Assembly: GCA_019914995.1 (NCBI GenBank)
Contig: CM034127.1
Coordinates: 12,090,001-12,154,000 of the forward strand
DNA length: 64,000 nt
From: Acanthochlamys bracteata
Lineage: Eukaryota; Streptophyta; Magnoliopsida; Pandanales; Velloziaceae
Direction: 5' to 3'
A program made the translations under genes and the position numbers. The first letter of the stretch is position 1, and each line of letters starts with the position of its first letter. Below are positions 1 to 12,800 of the stretch, piece by piece. The notes beneath the pieces are model-generated. The model searched no databases, was not told the DNA's origin, and saw only the letters and a list, made by a program, of their open reading frames with translations.

Positions 1-2768
1 GCAAGGGATCTGGTGAACCTATCTCTCAACATCAGGATGACCAAGAACTTGAGAATATTCAGGAAAAAGTTAAAGTCGATCCAACTAAGCTTCATTACGT
101 TCAGCCTCTACCACCTCAGCTTGCAGACAAACTTCCAGAACACAAAGTAGCCCTCGATGAAACTTCTTCATCATATCCTTTGAGTGAATTAGAATCTCCC
201 AAGCCCGCAAAAGTTATAACTAATGACGCTGGAGATGCTGCACACCTTTCTCAAAGGCAAGGTTCTTTGCCACTACAAACAGATGAACCCACAATTCAAA
301 ATCCTAGTCAAATTCACACAAGTAACTTATACTTTAGTCATGCTCCTAACAGCCAACATGTGGTCCAAGCTGATGTTCCGAGAGAGCCCCTTCCTTTCAG
401 CTTTCCAGCACAAGGCCCTTATCAGCAACCAGATGTAGTACATGCTTGTGTACCACATGAAGCTTCCTTCTTAAACCATCGGTCTCAACCATTTAACGCA
501 AATACGTTCTCAGCCCATCAACCTTCTATGACTAACCTGTCCTATCCTGTTCCCCCTTCAGGACCTTTTTGGCCTTCATTACCTCCTTCACATTGTAGTG
601 GGCTACCCACCCCATCCCTTTCCGTTGAAGGAAACAACACAGTGCATATTCAGCAACGTGGTATACCTGCTAGTGCTACAAATGGCTTTAGCTCTCAGCC
701 TCCAGTGAGGGCATATCCTAGTGGAGAGCCTAGTCATCATCAGGGGATTTCTTACCTTGCTCAACCTGTCCAGGCTGTTGAGTCATCGATTCACGCATCC
801 TTCTCTGAGGACTTGCAGCAGAGGCATACAACTATTCGTAACTGGCAAGGTCATCCAAATAATCAAGAGGGGTTTGGTCTTCATCTGCTGCCTGGAGCCC
901 ATTTGCCAGACAATTCTTTTTCTGGGGACAGCTTTTCTTCTCTTCAAAGAGAGCTGCCATCTTCTTATAGCCAAGGACAGTTCATGTCGCAAAGTCCCCT
1001 TGCCATTGGCAGCATTGTTGAGTCTTCTCTCCCAAGGTTGCCATCATCCTTCAGCCATTACAACCCTTTTGCGTCTACTTTTAAACAAACAACTAAAGGC
1101 TTGATGCCTGATTTCAGTTTCAGTTCTGCTGTAGGAAGAGGAGTAACTGCTTTGCCACCTAATTTGAACAGTCCTGTGGGGGAGACCTTGGTGAATGAGG
1201 TTGCATTTCAGGATGCACCTTTAGGGGACTCAACTGCTCATTCTCATGCTGATGCTCTTGAAACTTTTCCAGAATCCTCTGGTGTTCTTAAGAAGAAGTT
1301 TACTAAGGATTCTGTTGTTGGTGATGCATATGATCCAATATGCGATAGCATAGAGCCATCTTCGGACATGCTTACAAGGTTTGATACTGGCCCTACGCCT
1401 GAAGCTGATGAGCTAGGTGAAGTGGCTTTGGAAACAGAAGCTGGTGATGTAGAGAATGTTAGCCCCGATCTAGGGCATGAGAAGGATTGGAGTCAATGCG
1501 GCACAGTTGTTATGCAGAGTACTGAAGCTGGTGAGATTGAAGTTGATCAGACTCAGTCTCCTGGTAAAAGCAAGAAGAGCAAAGAATCAAGGTCGATGAA
1601 GCTTCTTAAGATTGCCCTTGCAGACTTTGTGAAGGAAATTCTTAAACCATCATGGAGGCAGGGTAATATGAGCAAAGAGGCATTCAAGACCATTGTTAAG
1701 AAGACTGTAGATAAAGTATCTGGAGCTGTCCCAAGCCATCAGATACCTAAGTCAAAAGCAAAAATCAAGCGCTATGTTGAATCATCTCAGAGAAAAGTAA
1801 CTAAGCTGGTGATGGTACGTTTGATAAAAGTTCATGAGTTTTTAAATTGGTTTACTTTGCAAAATCAAGCTACTATTTTTTCGGCATCACTATATTGGAC
1901 TGCTACACTCTTTCTTTAGGAATATTAGTTCGGTTCACCAAATGAACATAATTGTTTTAACATCTAACAACATCATTTATGAACTGCTTCTCGTCTGTGT
2001 CATGTTCATTTAAGATCAGTGATCAGTTGGCGCTGAATTTATTTGTGGTGTTTCTCTTTATTTTATTTCTCACTGAAGGGAGATGTTAATCATCGTGACT
2101 ATTGTATGGAAGCTTGATCTGGAACATGCTATGTTAATCGAAGAAGAAAATTTTGGAGGCTAAGGGCGTGTTTACCAACACCCCAAACTCACTTTTTTCC
2201 AAACTCACTTTCAATATAAAATACATATAAAAATTATAATAAAATTTTTTTAAAATTTTATTTTTAAAACTTACTATAAATATTATATTAATATATAATT
2301 TTATTTTTTATTAAATATTTTTAATTTTTAATTTGATTTTTTCAAGTGAGTTTCAAAAAAACTCACTTCACCCACTTTTCTATCAAAGTAAACACGCCCT
2401 AAGAATTTTTTGAAGTGGTTTTAGTAGCATGGAATACCACATCATCAGATAGAATTATGATTTTCAAAAGAACATTATGATAGCATCACACCTCATAAAC
2501 GAGTGATTCTTGCAGTGACGTAGTGTCTCAGTGGTTGCTCCCATATCTAAAAGATTGATAAGTTATAAAATTACTTTCATAAGTTGTTGAGCGAAGCAGT
2601 AGTTCAATATTCTGAAAATGTGGGCATTGCATTTGCGTATTGTCTGTTTTTTGTCATGCTATTGTGTTTCTATATATTAGTTTATTTCATTGATTAAAAG
2701 TGTTGGTAATGGCACTTTGTTTTACTTTTCACTTTCAGGGTTATGTTGACAAATATGTCAAGATGTAG
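1..2768 (+). CDS. SURP/CCCH zinc-finger RS-rich protein, 3' part (duplicate copy, 5' end outside window)
   Basis: The reading frame is open from base 3 to a splice donor at 1815 (GTACGT). A final 30-bp exon at 2739-2768 adds GYVDKYVKM and a stop. This covers about the last 613 residues of a protein of about 1431 residues. The N-terminal SURP domain and CCCH finger would lie left of the window. The visible part is a low-complexity Ser/Pro/Gln-rich region followed by a conserved C-terminal block of about 80 residues beginning LLKIALADFVKEILKPSW. As I recall, a similar block ends plant CCCH proteins of the C3H38/C3H55 group. The frame is intact here, unlike the copy on the minus strand at 18130-25083. 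If the missing 5' end is also duplicated, this may be the functional copy. The 924-bp last intron carries a MITE. Confidence 0.85.
2164..2399. mobile_element. Tourist-like (PIF/Harbinger) MITE in last intron, left arm
   Basis: A 236-bp AT-rich element with perfect 12-bp terminal inverted repeats (GGGCGTGTTTAC) is flanked by a TAA target-site duplication at 2161-2163 and 2400-2402. The 3-bp TWA duplication and GGG-starting termini are typical of PIF/Harbinger-derived MITEs. It has no coding capacity. The same insertion sits in the other arm, so it is older than the duplication. Confidence 0.8.
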
Positions 2769-5181
2769 GTTGTCACAAGCTGGTTCAGAATACATCAAAT
2801 TGACGGCCATTCTTGTTTATAGTTGTGGGCTGTATGAAATGAAGGATTGTAGCTCCGTGAGTATACTTTAACCTGATAAGGTTTTTGATGGGAAGAGTTG
2901 ACTGCATAAAAAAATGAAAAAACTTTCAGGAAGCCTAGGAGTTTTGCAATAGGTAGAGAAAGCATCTTGCAGTATATTTATGTATTCCTATCTTCTCAAA
3001 TGATATTTCCTTTATGAAACCTACATCTTATGTTGTGACTTGATATTATTTTTATACAAACTCATGTAGAAGTTTATCTTTTATCTTTTTTTCCCCCTTG
3101 CAATTAAAACATGCCTTGTTTCTATGCTTAATGCCTTGAGAAAAAGAACACAGACTTGAGTTGTGTTTTCCAGACTCATGAAAGCGGTGCGTATGTATTC
3201 AGGTCTTAAATTCATCAACTGTCCATTTATTGTGATAGTAGATTGATAACTAGGGAGGATTCGTGGAGTTTGGTGAATGCAAGTAACTTGCCTTGAGTTT
3301 ACTAGTAGTTCACATCATATGTTTAATCCCATGAATATATGTGATATTAATCATAACTTTTAGTTAATACTTCTTCTCGACGGTCTTGAAATGTTTGTTC
3401 CAAATTGTGAACTTATAAGCTCTTAATGATAGAGGTAAGCAGTAACATACTATAGAAGAATAAAAAGTGCATTGCCTTATTAACTGCCTCCTCTTCAACC
3501 ATGAATAGAATGGACGAATTATGGCGTCTCACATAAATCCTCTATCATCTTCTATGGCAGTGAGTTTGCATAGTCAATATAACATTAATATATTGTATAA
3601 TTTTATAGCCTCATCAAGCATGTTGAAAGAGCTGCTATATTACTGGTTTTGTGAATGGCGATGGATGATATTTTTCCTAGGAATGGTTCACTTTCTAACG
3701 CTTTTTATTGTTTTTTGCTGAAGCTTGAAATTATGTTCTAGGCTTTGATTTCCACTAACTAATTGCATATCTGCAGGGAAAGCACATCCATAAGCAGAAA
3801 GGGAATAATCTATGATTTTAGAGATCATTTATAGTTACTGGATTTTAGTGCCACATGAGCAGCTGAATTTGAAAGTTCTTAAAAATAAACAGTAATTGGT
3901 TTGTGGTGGCTATCTCATTACCTGTAGGTTGATAAATCTTGGTTTATGCTGGCTGTATCCTGTAAGCTTTAGATGGTATTACATTCTTCATATTGTTTTT
4001 GAGAATCTAGAATTACAGATTAATCCATAACATCAGTGCATTGTCCACCTCTGAAGGATCAGGTCAGAACAGCAAACAGGCAAGTTCATTGTTCCTTAAA
4101 TATGCATACGTATTTCTGCATTTTCAATTGTGTAATCGTCCTCTGTAACCATTCACTTTCCTTATTCCTTATCCCCTATCTTTCATGGTAATCATAGATG
4201 CTTCTTTGTAGATGTCAACAGACAACTGTTGAAATTTTGGAACATAGACATGATTCTGAGTGCCACTTGGACTCTAGTTGGAAAAAATCTGGATGAGTTA
4301 AGAGTTCCACATACCACAGTAGCATTTAAGCATTTACTTCCATTTTATACAATAGAAAACTCAGATATTGTTGTAGACTACATATTTTTGCATTTAACTT
4401 CTTGGGATGTTAGTTCCGTTGAAGTTCTTGGCTATTACAATGAGTCATTTTTATGAATGATTATGTGGTCATACATCCTTCACAATTTTTTTGCTGGTGT
4501 GTGCAGAATGAGATGAATGGATAAGTTTGGAGTTGGTGTACATTGCAGTATCCCGCAATGTGGGCAACAGTATAGCAACAGCTGTCTTGTGGTGCTTCTT
4601 CCTGTATGGCTATCCTCATGTGGTGGCTGCTGCTTTGTGGAAAGGGCTGTGAGTTTTTTCAGTTTGGTTGCATGTTATGGTGTTACTCTTGCTGCTGTCG
4701 CTTCTCTTGCATAAAAAGAATATGAAGAATGAATTAAAAATTGGCAAGATACCTTCAGTAATTTTTTCTCTTTTTTTCCTTTATTATTCTGTATCAGGCA
4801 GGCCATTTTGACCATAATGGCTGGATGTTCTCTCAAATGTATATGTTGTTCCTGAGAGTATGTAGTCCTTGTTTTTGAGCTCTGGATTGACCTTTAGAGT
4901 TTATGAGTGGTGTTTAGCAGTGTATTGTAAGACTGCTTCAGGTTAGAAATTTGGTTTTATGCTTAAAGCTCTTTGCAAATCATGGATGAGGAAGGTTATT
5001 ATGCTCTGTATAAGAGAGCGAAAGTCGTCTGTTTCTCATGCGTGCATCACAGGGAGGAAGGAAGCTCAGATCATTGCACATGAAGTTAAAGAAGTGTCAA
5101 TTCCTCGTGATCTAATCTAATGTTTGCAAGTTAAAGAAATGCCCACAGTTTTATATGAACTTTGTGTTGGTGTTGTTCTGT
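2769..5181 (+). other. 3' flank of the duplicated gene, no convincing coding sequence
   Basis: This 2.4-kb stretch follows the stop codon and is shared with 15717-18129. It should hold the 3' UTR. Splice-like signals occur (for example an AG followed by GTGAATCC near 16880 in the right arm), so a spliced 3' UTR or noncoding transcript is possible. Open frames such as 4229-4456 are short and resemble no family I know. Their presence in both arms only reflects the duplication. Confidence 0.5.
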
Positions 5182-6877
5182 GATTAAAGAAATGCCCACA
5201 GTTTCTTTTGCCTCATTTCTTTTTCTGAGATTAAAAAAAAAGAGATAAATTGGTTTTTAGAAATAACGAGAGCAATTTTTATTCATTTCTTAAACCCTCC
5301 GAAAATTTATTGACTACAGTTCATGTATTGCTACACATCATAGTTAAAAGTAGTGAATATAACTATAAATTAGGATTCTGTGATTAGTCAACTTGAGTGT
5401 TGTATACATAGATTATGCTCTTCTGCAATAGCCCATGGTTGATGGTTGAGATCCATGTGCCCAAGTCATTAGGTAAAATCAGTGTTCCTGCATTATAAAT
5501 TGTGCATTCATGAATTGTAACTCGTAAGCATATTTGATAATGCTTATCACTACTTCTCAAAATAAAAATATTATTTAAATTCTTATCTTTTACAATATTT
5601 TATATTTTAAAATTTTTTTAATACAAATAAATTATGCGCCATAAATTGTTATATATAGATATAATTCTTTTGTTAAAAAAATAAAGTTATTTTAAAAAAA
5701 TATTTAAAAGTTAAGCTTCTTTTCAAATTAAAAAAATCTTTTATTTTAAACTCCAAAATATTATAACCATTATAGCTCACTATCAAGATTAATGGTTTAC
5801 AATTCATGTGTTATAGCTCATATGGTAAAAGGTTCATGTATAAGTGATGAGTTAAAATTAGTGAAATATAACTAATCGGTTAAGAATCATGATCTATGAG
5901 TTATATCTCGTGTACTAAATATCACACCCCAACCAACCATATCATGACCAACACTGAACTAAACAAAGCCCAGAGAAAATCCAAACTCCGTCCACCCAAA
6001 CAAGCTCATTTAAAAACCGACTCAGCCAAACTCAAAATTCAAACCATACCAAATTATTCAAAATTTCAAGAAAACCTCCCATAAAGCGCAGACCCTTAGT
6101 TCATGACCCTTAGTTCATGTGCTAAGCTCAAACTAAAATTAGTATAACTCACAAGAAGTTGAGCTAAATAAATGAACTATAATTATGAACCAATAATTTA
6201 TGTGCTATATAACTCATGGACCCAAGGACTCTAGCTTCCATGCGCTATAGCTCATGAATTTACAGGCTATATTCAAGGAACTATATGCTATAAGTAGGCC
6301 TGATGATTGAGTAAACTTCTATAATTCAAACTGTAACGTACTGCAAAATAAAGCAATTTTCTAGCATTCAGAACTGTGTTGAGATTCAGGAATGTATAAT
6401 TACTACTTGCAACAAAAGTATGACAAGCTAGTAGCTACTAGCCGATTCCAACAGAAGCTTGTATACAAAAAATTGAAGTTTGTTTTAAAACCACCTGAAA
6501 GTAATGTAACTTCATAACGGAAATAATGATATCGAAATCACATGAAAGCAAAAGCAGAAGACAAGAAGTCCTCAATTTAGCCAAGCACGAACATCATTTT
6601 GCAAGAACACAAAATGGGATCAATTAAACAATGAAAGAGCCAAAACATGAAGCTAGGACAAGTTAATCACAGAAGTTTCTGTGACCAAACTGTATACAAT
6701 CACTAACAACTGAGGAAATGCAAGTAGCAGAGTAGAAGGTGGGTACTGACAGATATATGTACAAGCAAAATGAACCTGTCAGAGCCTCAGAACAATCTAT
6801 ACCTGGAAGAATCTCCTATCATCCTTAGGAACCAATGACCAGAGTATTAACAAAGTGATCACCAAGCAGCAGTAAAA
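5182..6877. other. AT-rich spacer between left arm and histone deacetylase 3' end
   Basis: No gene seen. From about 5770 to 6300 there is a loose, degenerate repetition of a motif like GCTATAGCTCATGA with intervening AT-rich sequence. The last few hundred bases before 6877 are probably the 3' UTR of the histone deacetylase gene, which is transcribed leftwards. Confidence 0.5.
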
Positions 6878-9800
6878 TCATAATCTTCTATTGTTGGCAG
6901 CCATAACATAATCCATAGCTGCAGACTTTGAGAGCTGCTTCCCCTCGACAAGCCCTCTCACTATTGTGTTGGCATATTCTTTAGAAGGCAAGCATCTTGG
7001 TAGCTTCCCAGATTTAAAACACTGGAGGTCAGCAGCTGAGCACCTGGAAGTATATAGTTGAAATCTACTCAGACTACACGAGAAAGCATCACTAAAAGGC
7101 TTATACAACCAAAGGAAACTAATTATTCTTGATCTATTCCGTAATTTGTGCATTCCTTTGCTAACTGACTTTCTATGCTACAGCATTTTAAGTAAGAGAA
7201 CTAGGCAGGACAAAAACAGCAGAATTCCCGGCTATCTAGCAAATTTTAAAAGGAACCCAGGTTATACTGGGAACTTAACAGCCAACCAACTATATCCTCC
7301 CTATGTAACATAGAACCAAAGACCATAGCTGAAAATCATTTGAAGCGAGAGAAGAGATAAACATACGTCATAGTTAGGATTGGAAGATCTTCAAGCTCTC
7401 CAAGACAGAGAAGATTAGAATACCATCCACCCTGCAAAAAAGACAACTTTGAAATCCAATATGCAATTGCACAGAAAATGATGTTAAGTTGTTAGATTAC
7501 ATGAGTTTCCAGCTCTAATTAAAATGATAGTTGCTAAATGCAGTGGATACTGGATAGGAACATTTCCTTTTTAAACATACATATTTATACAAAGTGTCTT
7601 TCGGTCCTCAAACAGTGTCGTCATCATGACAAAACTCCAATGTGCACATTGTCAAGCTTACAGTCACAGTTTTCTTTTCCTCAAAACTTGTTTAGCTTTC
7701 TACTAGATTATGTAAAATGAAAGATCACTTATTAAGCATCAAATTTCTAATGACTTTGACTTCAAACTTTGAAGTTGGACTTCAAGATCTTTTAGCAAAG
7801 TTTAACACTAACAGACAGCCTTACAGATACTCCTTGAGTATTTTGTGACATTACCCTAGCATACTCGTTTAAAAGCTGAAAGGGATTACTAATTGCAGCA
7901 CACATAAAACCCCAAGGCTAGTGAATAAGTGGGTCCAGAATTATGGGAAAAGTCTTTCAAGCATGTAAAACTCATGTTGATTAGTAATTCCAGTAAATAA
8001 AGTACAACAACTGCAAAGAGCCTTTTACATGCTAGGCATTAACAAGCTTTACCAAGAGAAACTTCAGGCATAATAATTACCTTAAATGCTTTCAAAGGCA
8101 TAGATTTGTTTTGGAGAACAAAATCCATATCAGGCAAATTGAGGAAAGGAGGTTTGATATGCTGACTTGGCACATTCTCTTGAAACAACAAGTCGTTGAA
8201 CTGTTCAAGTCTGGCAACAAAAAAACAAAAAAGTCAGAGTCACATGAGATTCATTTTTAAGGATTAAGTGATAAACAATATAAGTCAGATTATTAGAAAG
8301 CAATATAATTCAGATACACTGCCACTGTGTTATGCAACAAAATGGCAAATTGGTTTGCTTACGTTATCTTATAAATGCAGACATGGGCCACCTCATCAAT
8401 ATTACTCTCGGGATTAAGAAAAGCAACACCTCCTTTGCCCCAGGTGTCAGAATGAGATCTCCCAAAGAATAATCGATGAGGAACAGTTTTCCAGATAACG
8501 TCTTTAGGGAGAGTTTTATCCCTCGATCCGATGCATGCTTTAGTCATGCCTTCTACCTAAATGGACAATGAAAACACAAGCAAAAAGTTTCAGGTTAAGT
8601 GCTTATGAAAGAATATACCAGATATAGTTGGAGAAAATTGACGTCCAGCACCCAAGTACCACAAAGACAACTGAGCAGGAACTTTCTCCCACAACATTGT
8701 TGGATAAATGTTGGACAAAATAGTTTTGTTAGTATTACCACACTATGTAAATAACTAACTCTTTTTTTGCATATTAACTTTCAAAATCATGTTCCATGCT
8801 GATATCACGGAATCAAAGTTGTCATGACTCGTAGAAACTCATCATACTCTTACCTTAGTGCCATAATTACAAAACTCCTAAAGACAATCAGAAACTCAAA
8901 AAGTATACAGTACGCACTAAGGCTAACAGGTTCAGACATTTTAGGGGCACCCTGAACCTCACTTGTGGTTGCAGAAGAGAGAAAGTTCATACCTTTCCCC
9001 CTTCAATGTAACATGAAAACCTCGGTCTCCACATATTTGACCCGTAACTGGCATACCATATTTCAACCTTTGATGGGTCTGACCTCCAATAAGAGCAATT
9101 GCCAGCTAGTTGAGAAGGTGCTGAGGCTTCTGGATGATCACCCACTTCAGGTAAATCTTTCTCCTGCAAATGACTGGAAGTTACGACTTTTTGATGGCCA
9201 TCTCCATTGACATCCAAGTCCGAGAGCAGTCTAAGAACATATTCAGTGCTCTCAACAAGGTTTACAGAGTGCAAGGCTCCCCCATCATTCTCAACATCAG
9301 ATTCAGAATCTGTGTACTCGTCTACCTGCAGGGCAGAAAAAGGAACCTTTTTTATTTTAGGCATGAGCAAACCTTGATGCATAATTACTAAACACATGCA
9401 TTAATATATTGCGACCGCATAAGCCTACTATAAGATGATGAGAGGAAGTCCTATACCATACAGACATAGTAAATGACCACAGGGGCCAACTCGTTTCTAC
9501 AAATTTGTTCTATTCAATAATGGAAAGCATGAAGAGGCCACAACAACCAGATAGCAGTCATGGCCAGGTTCCTTAGACACATAAATTAAGTTCAGGTAAC
9601 ACAAGTAGTAAATTAAGTTCAGGCAACACAATTATGGAGTCAACCATTTCAAAAATATTCAACTTCCAGAAAACATATGCTAAGAATGTATATCAGACCT
9701 TGGAATTGGGATTTTGTTTTATCATTTTGACCACTTTAGTTATATAAATAAATCCTTAGAAACATAAAGAAGTTGCATGATGAATACCCACAACCACAGC

Positions 9801-12800
9801 TTGTAATTTTCCTTTTGCAAGGTTCAAAGAACCAAAAAGAATATATATATGTATATATATAAGAGAACCTTGACAGGGCTAGCGTCATCTCCACTAATCA
9901 GTATATTTGGCGGCAATTGTGCATCTAAAACTGGCCAATACACCTTTAGTTCATGCCTGACCTGAAAATATATAGTAGAAATTAACTTAGCAACTAATGA
10001 GGACAGAAAATTGATAAACCACACTTACTTCTTGAATTATGCGCCACGTGGACTTAAAAGGCAGTGTACCAATAGAACCATCAATAGGTTTTCCTTCTAA
10101 CAATGTCCTTGCACAAGCAAGGACTGATTTTGCTATAGAGTTGAGATTGTAACCTCCTTCAAGTGCCATCACAATTTTTCCATGTGCAAACCTCATCAGC
10201 TAGGAAAGCAAATGGACAGTGACACTTGTTAGTATATGCCTCACCAAAATGGTTCAGCAATTTATGTATAATACTAAGAGTAATAATGCTTGAAGCAACA
10301 TGCAATAATAATTTGTTTATAAACTAACCTTATGCAGCATAACGGAATATCCATACGGAGTTAAACGACAACCCCCAAGAGGGTCACCAATTGCTGTTTC
10401 AAGAAGCAAATACCAACTAGGCATAAATTTGCATGCTTATACAAAATCACCATTAGAGTAACGTAGATGTACATAAAGAGATACATAATAAGCACATTTA
10501 CATGGAACAGGAAAAAAGGACCAGCAGATGTACCTGCATCAAACCCAGCAGATACTAGAATTATGTCCGGATCGTACGCCTCTACTACAGGTAGTAACAC
10601 ATGGTCCCATACTGCAATATAATCGGCATCACCGCACCGTGCATGTTCCCAAGGAACATTTATGTTGTAACCTAGACCTATCCCTTCACCAGTCATGCAA
10701 CATGCCCCATCACCTCCAGCTGGAAAGAAGCTCCCAAAATCAAACCTGCAGAGAACTTTGCACATTCAATCTATATGGTCGGGCAACAAGAGGAAAGCAA
10801 ATAATTGCAAAATAAACCTCCATCACTTCATAGGACAAGCATCAATTTTTCCCAGTGTCCAATAAGACCACCTTCTATGATAAATATAAACATTCACTTA
10901 AGTTATGCATTACAATGGTTAGACAAACTCACCGAACACTAAATTTCCGCATAATATATTTTAGAAAATTTGTCTTTGCTGATAGCATACTCTTAACAAG
11001 ATATATCATCACATAAAGTGTCTTTGAGACTGCACATTTTAAGGCTTAACAGTCAGATATAATTTGTAACTCTCAGAAAATCATCCTTCAATACTAGCAG
11101 ATTTCAGTGCTGGTCGCAGGAACCATCTTTTACGAAGAAGACATACCTATGAACAGAAAAGAATAACACCCGATCATCCTTGAAAAACATGTTTTGTGTA
11201 CCATTGCCATGGTGCACATCCCAATCCACAATGAGAATCTTCTTAATACCAAATTCTTGCTGCATGAGAACCATGAAAAAGTAAATTGAAATAACTTTAC
11301 TAAGAGAGCATTTAAAAGTACGTAAATATCTAATGTAGCACCACTTGGATATTTTTCTCTTTACTAAAGAGTTAACAGTTTGTTGCATACTCTTTCATTC
11401 AACAGAAACTTTGCTCCAACAGCCACATTGTTGAAAAGACAGAAGCCCATAGCTTCATTTAACTCAGCATGATGTCCAGGGGGTCTTACAACAGCAATAC
11501 CAGAACGTAATTCTCCTTTTGCAACTGCGTCGCATATCTAACACAATTGACAATTAGATAGAACATGATTGCACGTGAAACATGAAAATTTCAATTGTCA
11601 ATTTTATTAGATCCTAATCTCCATAAGAAGACAAAAGTGATGAAAAGAGCAGCAACAACAACAACAAACTAAGCCTTCCATCTGCGTAGGGTCGCTAAAT
11701 CAATATGTTTTTTCCATTCAGTTCGATTATAAACCAGATCCAGCGAAAGATCCAAATCCTCTAAATCTTTCGCCATCACCCTAAGCCAAGTTAAATTTGG
11801 TCTATCCATTTTTTCTCTTAAAGTGTTCAAATAAAAATGTATCACTTAATGCACTGTAATATTTTTAGGTTTGGGCATGACTGCCCTACCTTCCCTTAAC
11901 TTGTCCTTGAGCGCAATAGCAATTTGTTGGCGTATATTCTCATTTCTAGTTTGCATATTCTATTATATCCACACATTCATTTTTACATTCTCATTTTCAT
12001 TATTTATCTTATGAACATTTTGACCGTTACTAGCCTAGCATTTACCGTATAACATTACAGGTCAAATGACTAATCTATAATTGATATTTTAGCTTCAAAA
12101 GAATTTTCTTATTACACAATATTTCGATAGCACCTCGCCATTTAATCCATCCTGTTTTAAGTCTATACAAAACATTTTTTTCAATTCTTCCATCTTTATG
12201 AATAATCAAATATAAGTACTTCAAATTATCAGTTTACGGTACAGCACAATCTTTTATGGTAGCAACAATATTATCATCTTTCTTATGTTTACTAAAATGA
12301 CAATACATTTATTCCGTCTTAGTTCCACTTAATTTAAGATTCTTCGATTTAAGGTACTCCAACATTTCGGTTTATAATTTAATCTTTTTTTTTTGTCTCA
12401 TCAACTAAAACTAGTCATCAGCAAATAACATACACCATCATATTCCATCCTGAATATGTCGATTGAGTTTATACATTACTAAGACAAATAGTAAGAACTT
12501 CAAACTGAATCTTGATGTAATTCTATAGTAATAATAAATTCTTTACTAATATCACCATTACAGTATACTCTAATGATTTCAAGCGTATATATCCTTAATG
12601 GATTTTACATATATATTAAGTATGCACACACCACTATAGCACTTCTCTAGGTACCGTATTGTAAGCTTTTTGTAAATCTATAAAAACTATATGTATGTCT
12701 TACTCCTTCTCTATATATCATTCTATCAATCTCCTAAGTAGATAAATCTCTTTCATAGTAAATATCTCTAATATAAAACCAAACTGATTATCTCAGATCT

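Larger units (their letters stand above)
1..5181 (+). repeat. Left arm of large inverted duplication
   Basis: This whole segment is the reverse complement of 15717-20899. Position 1 pairs with 20899 and position 5181 with 15717. The arms match through coding sequence, intron, a MITE and 3' flank. The differences I found are a handful of 1-bp indels and a few substitutions, for example near 2155, 4036, 4352, 4550 and 4768. The homology stops sharply at 5181. The outer end is not visible because the arm is cut by the window edge. The very low divergence implies a recent event or an assembly artefact. Confidence 0.95.

Noticed and set aside
4229-4456. 75-codon open frame present in both arms (also 16443-16670)
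   Set aside because: It is found twice only because the segment is duplicated. It resembles no family, has no splice partners that make sense, and the copies already differ by an amino-acid change.
4549-4655. Hydrophobic frame (SIATAVLWCFFLYGYPHVV...) in the 3' flank
   Set aside because: Short, no start or consistent exon chain, and one arm carries an indel in it. It is probably noncoding.
5896-6084. 62-codon frame in the left spacer
   Set aside because: Low-complexity Lys/Pro/Thr-rich translation of AT-rich repeats, with no homology recognised.
8965-9210. Plus-strand open frame opposite the histone deacetylase
   Set aside because: It is the antisense shadow of exon 9, whose minus-strand frame matches HDA5.
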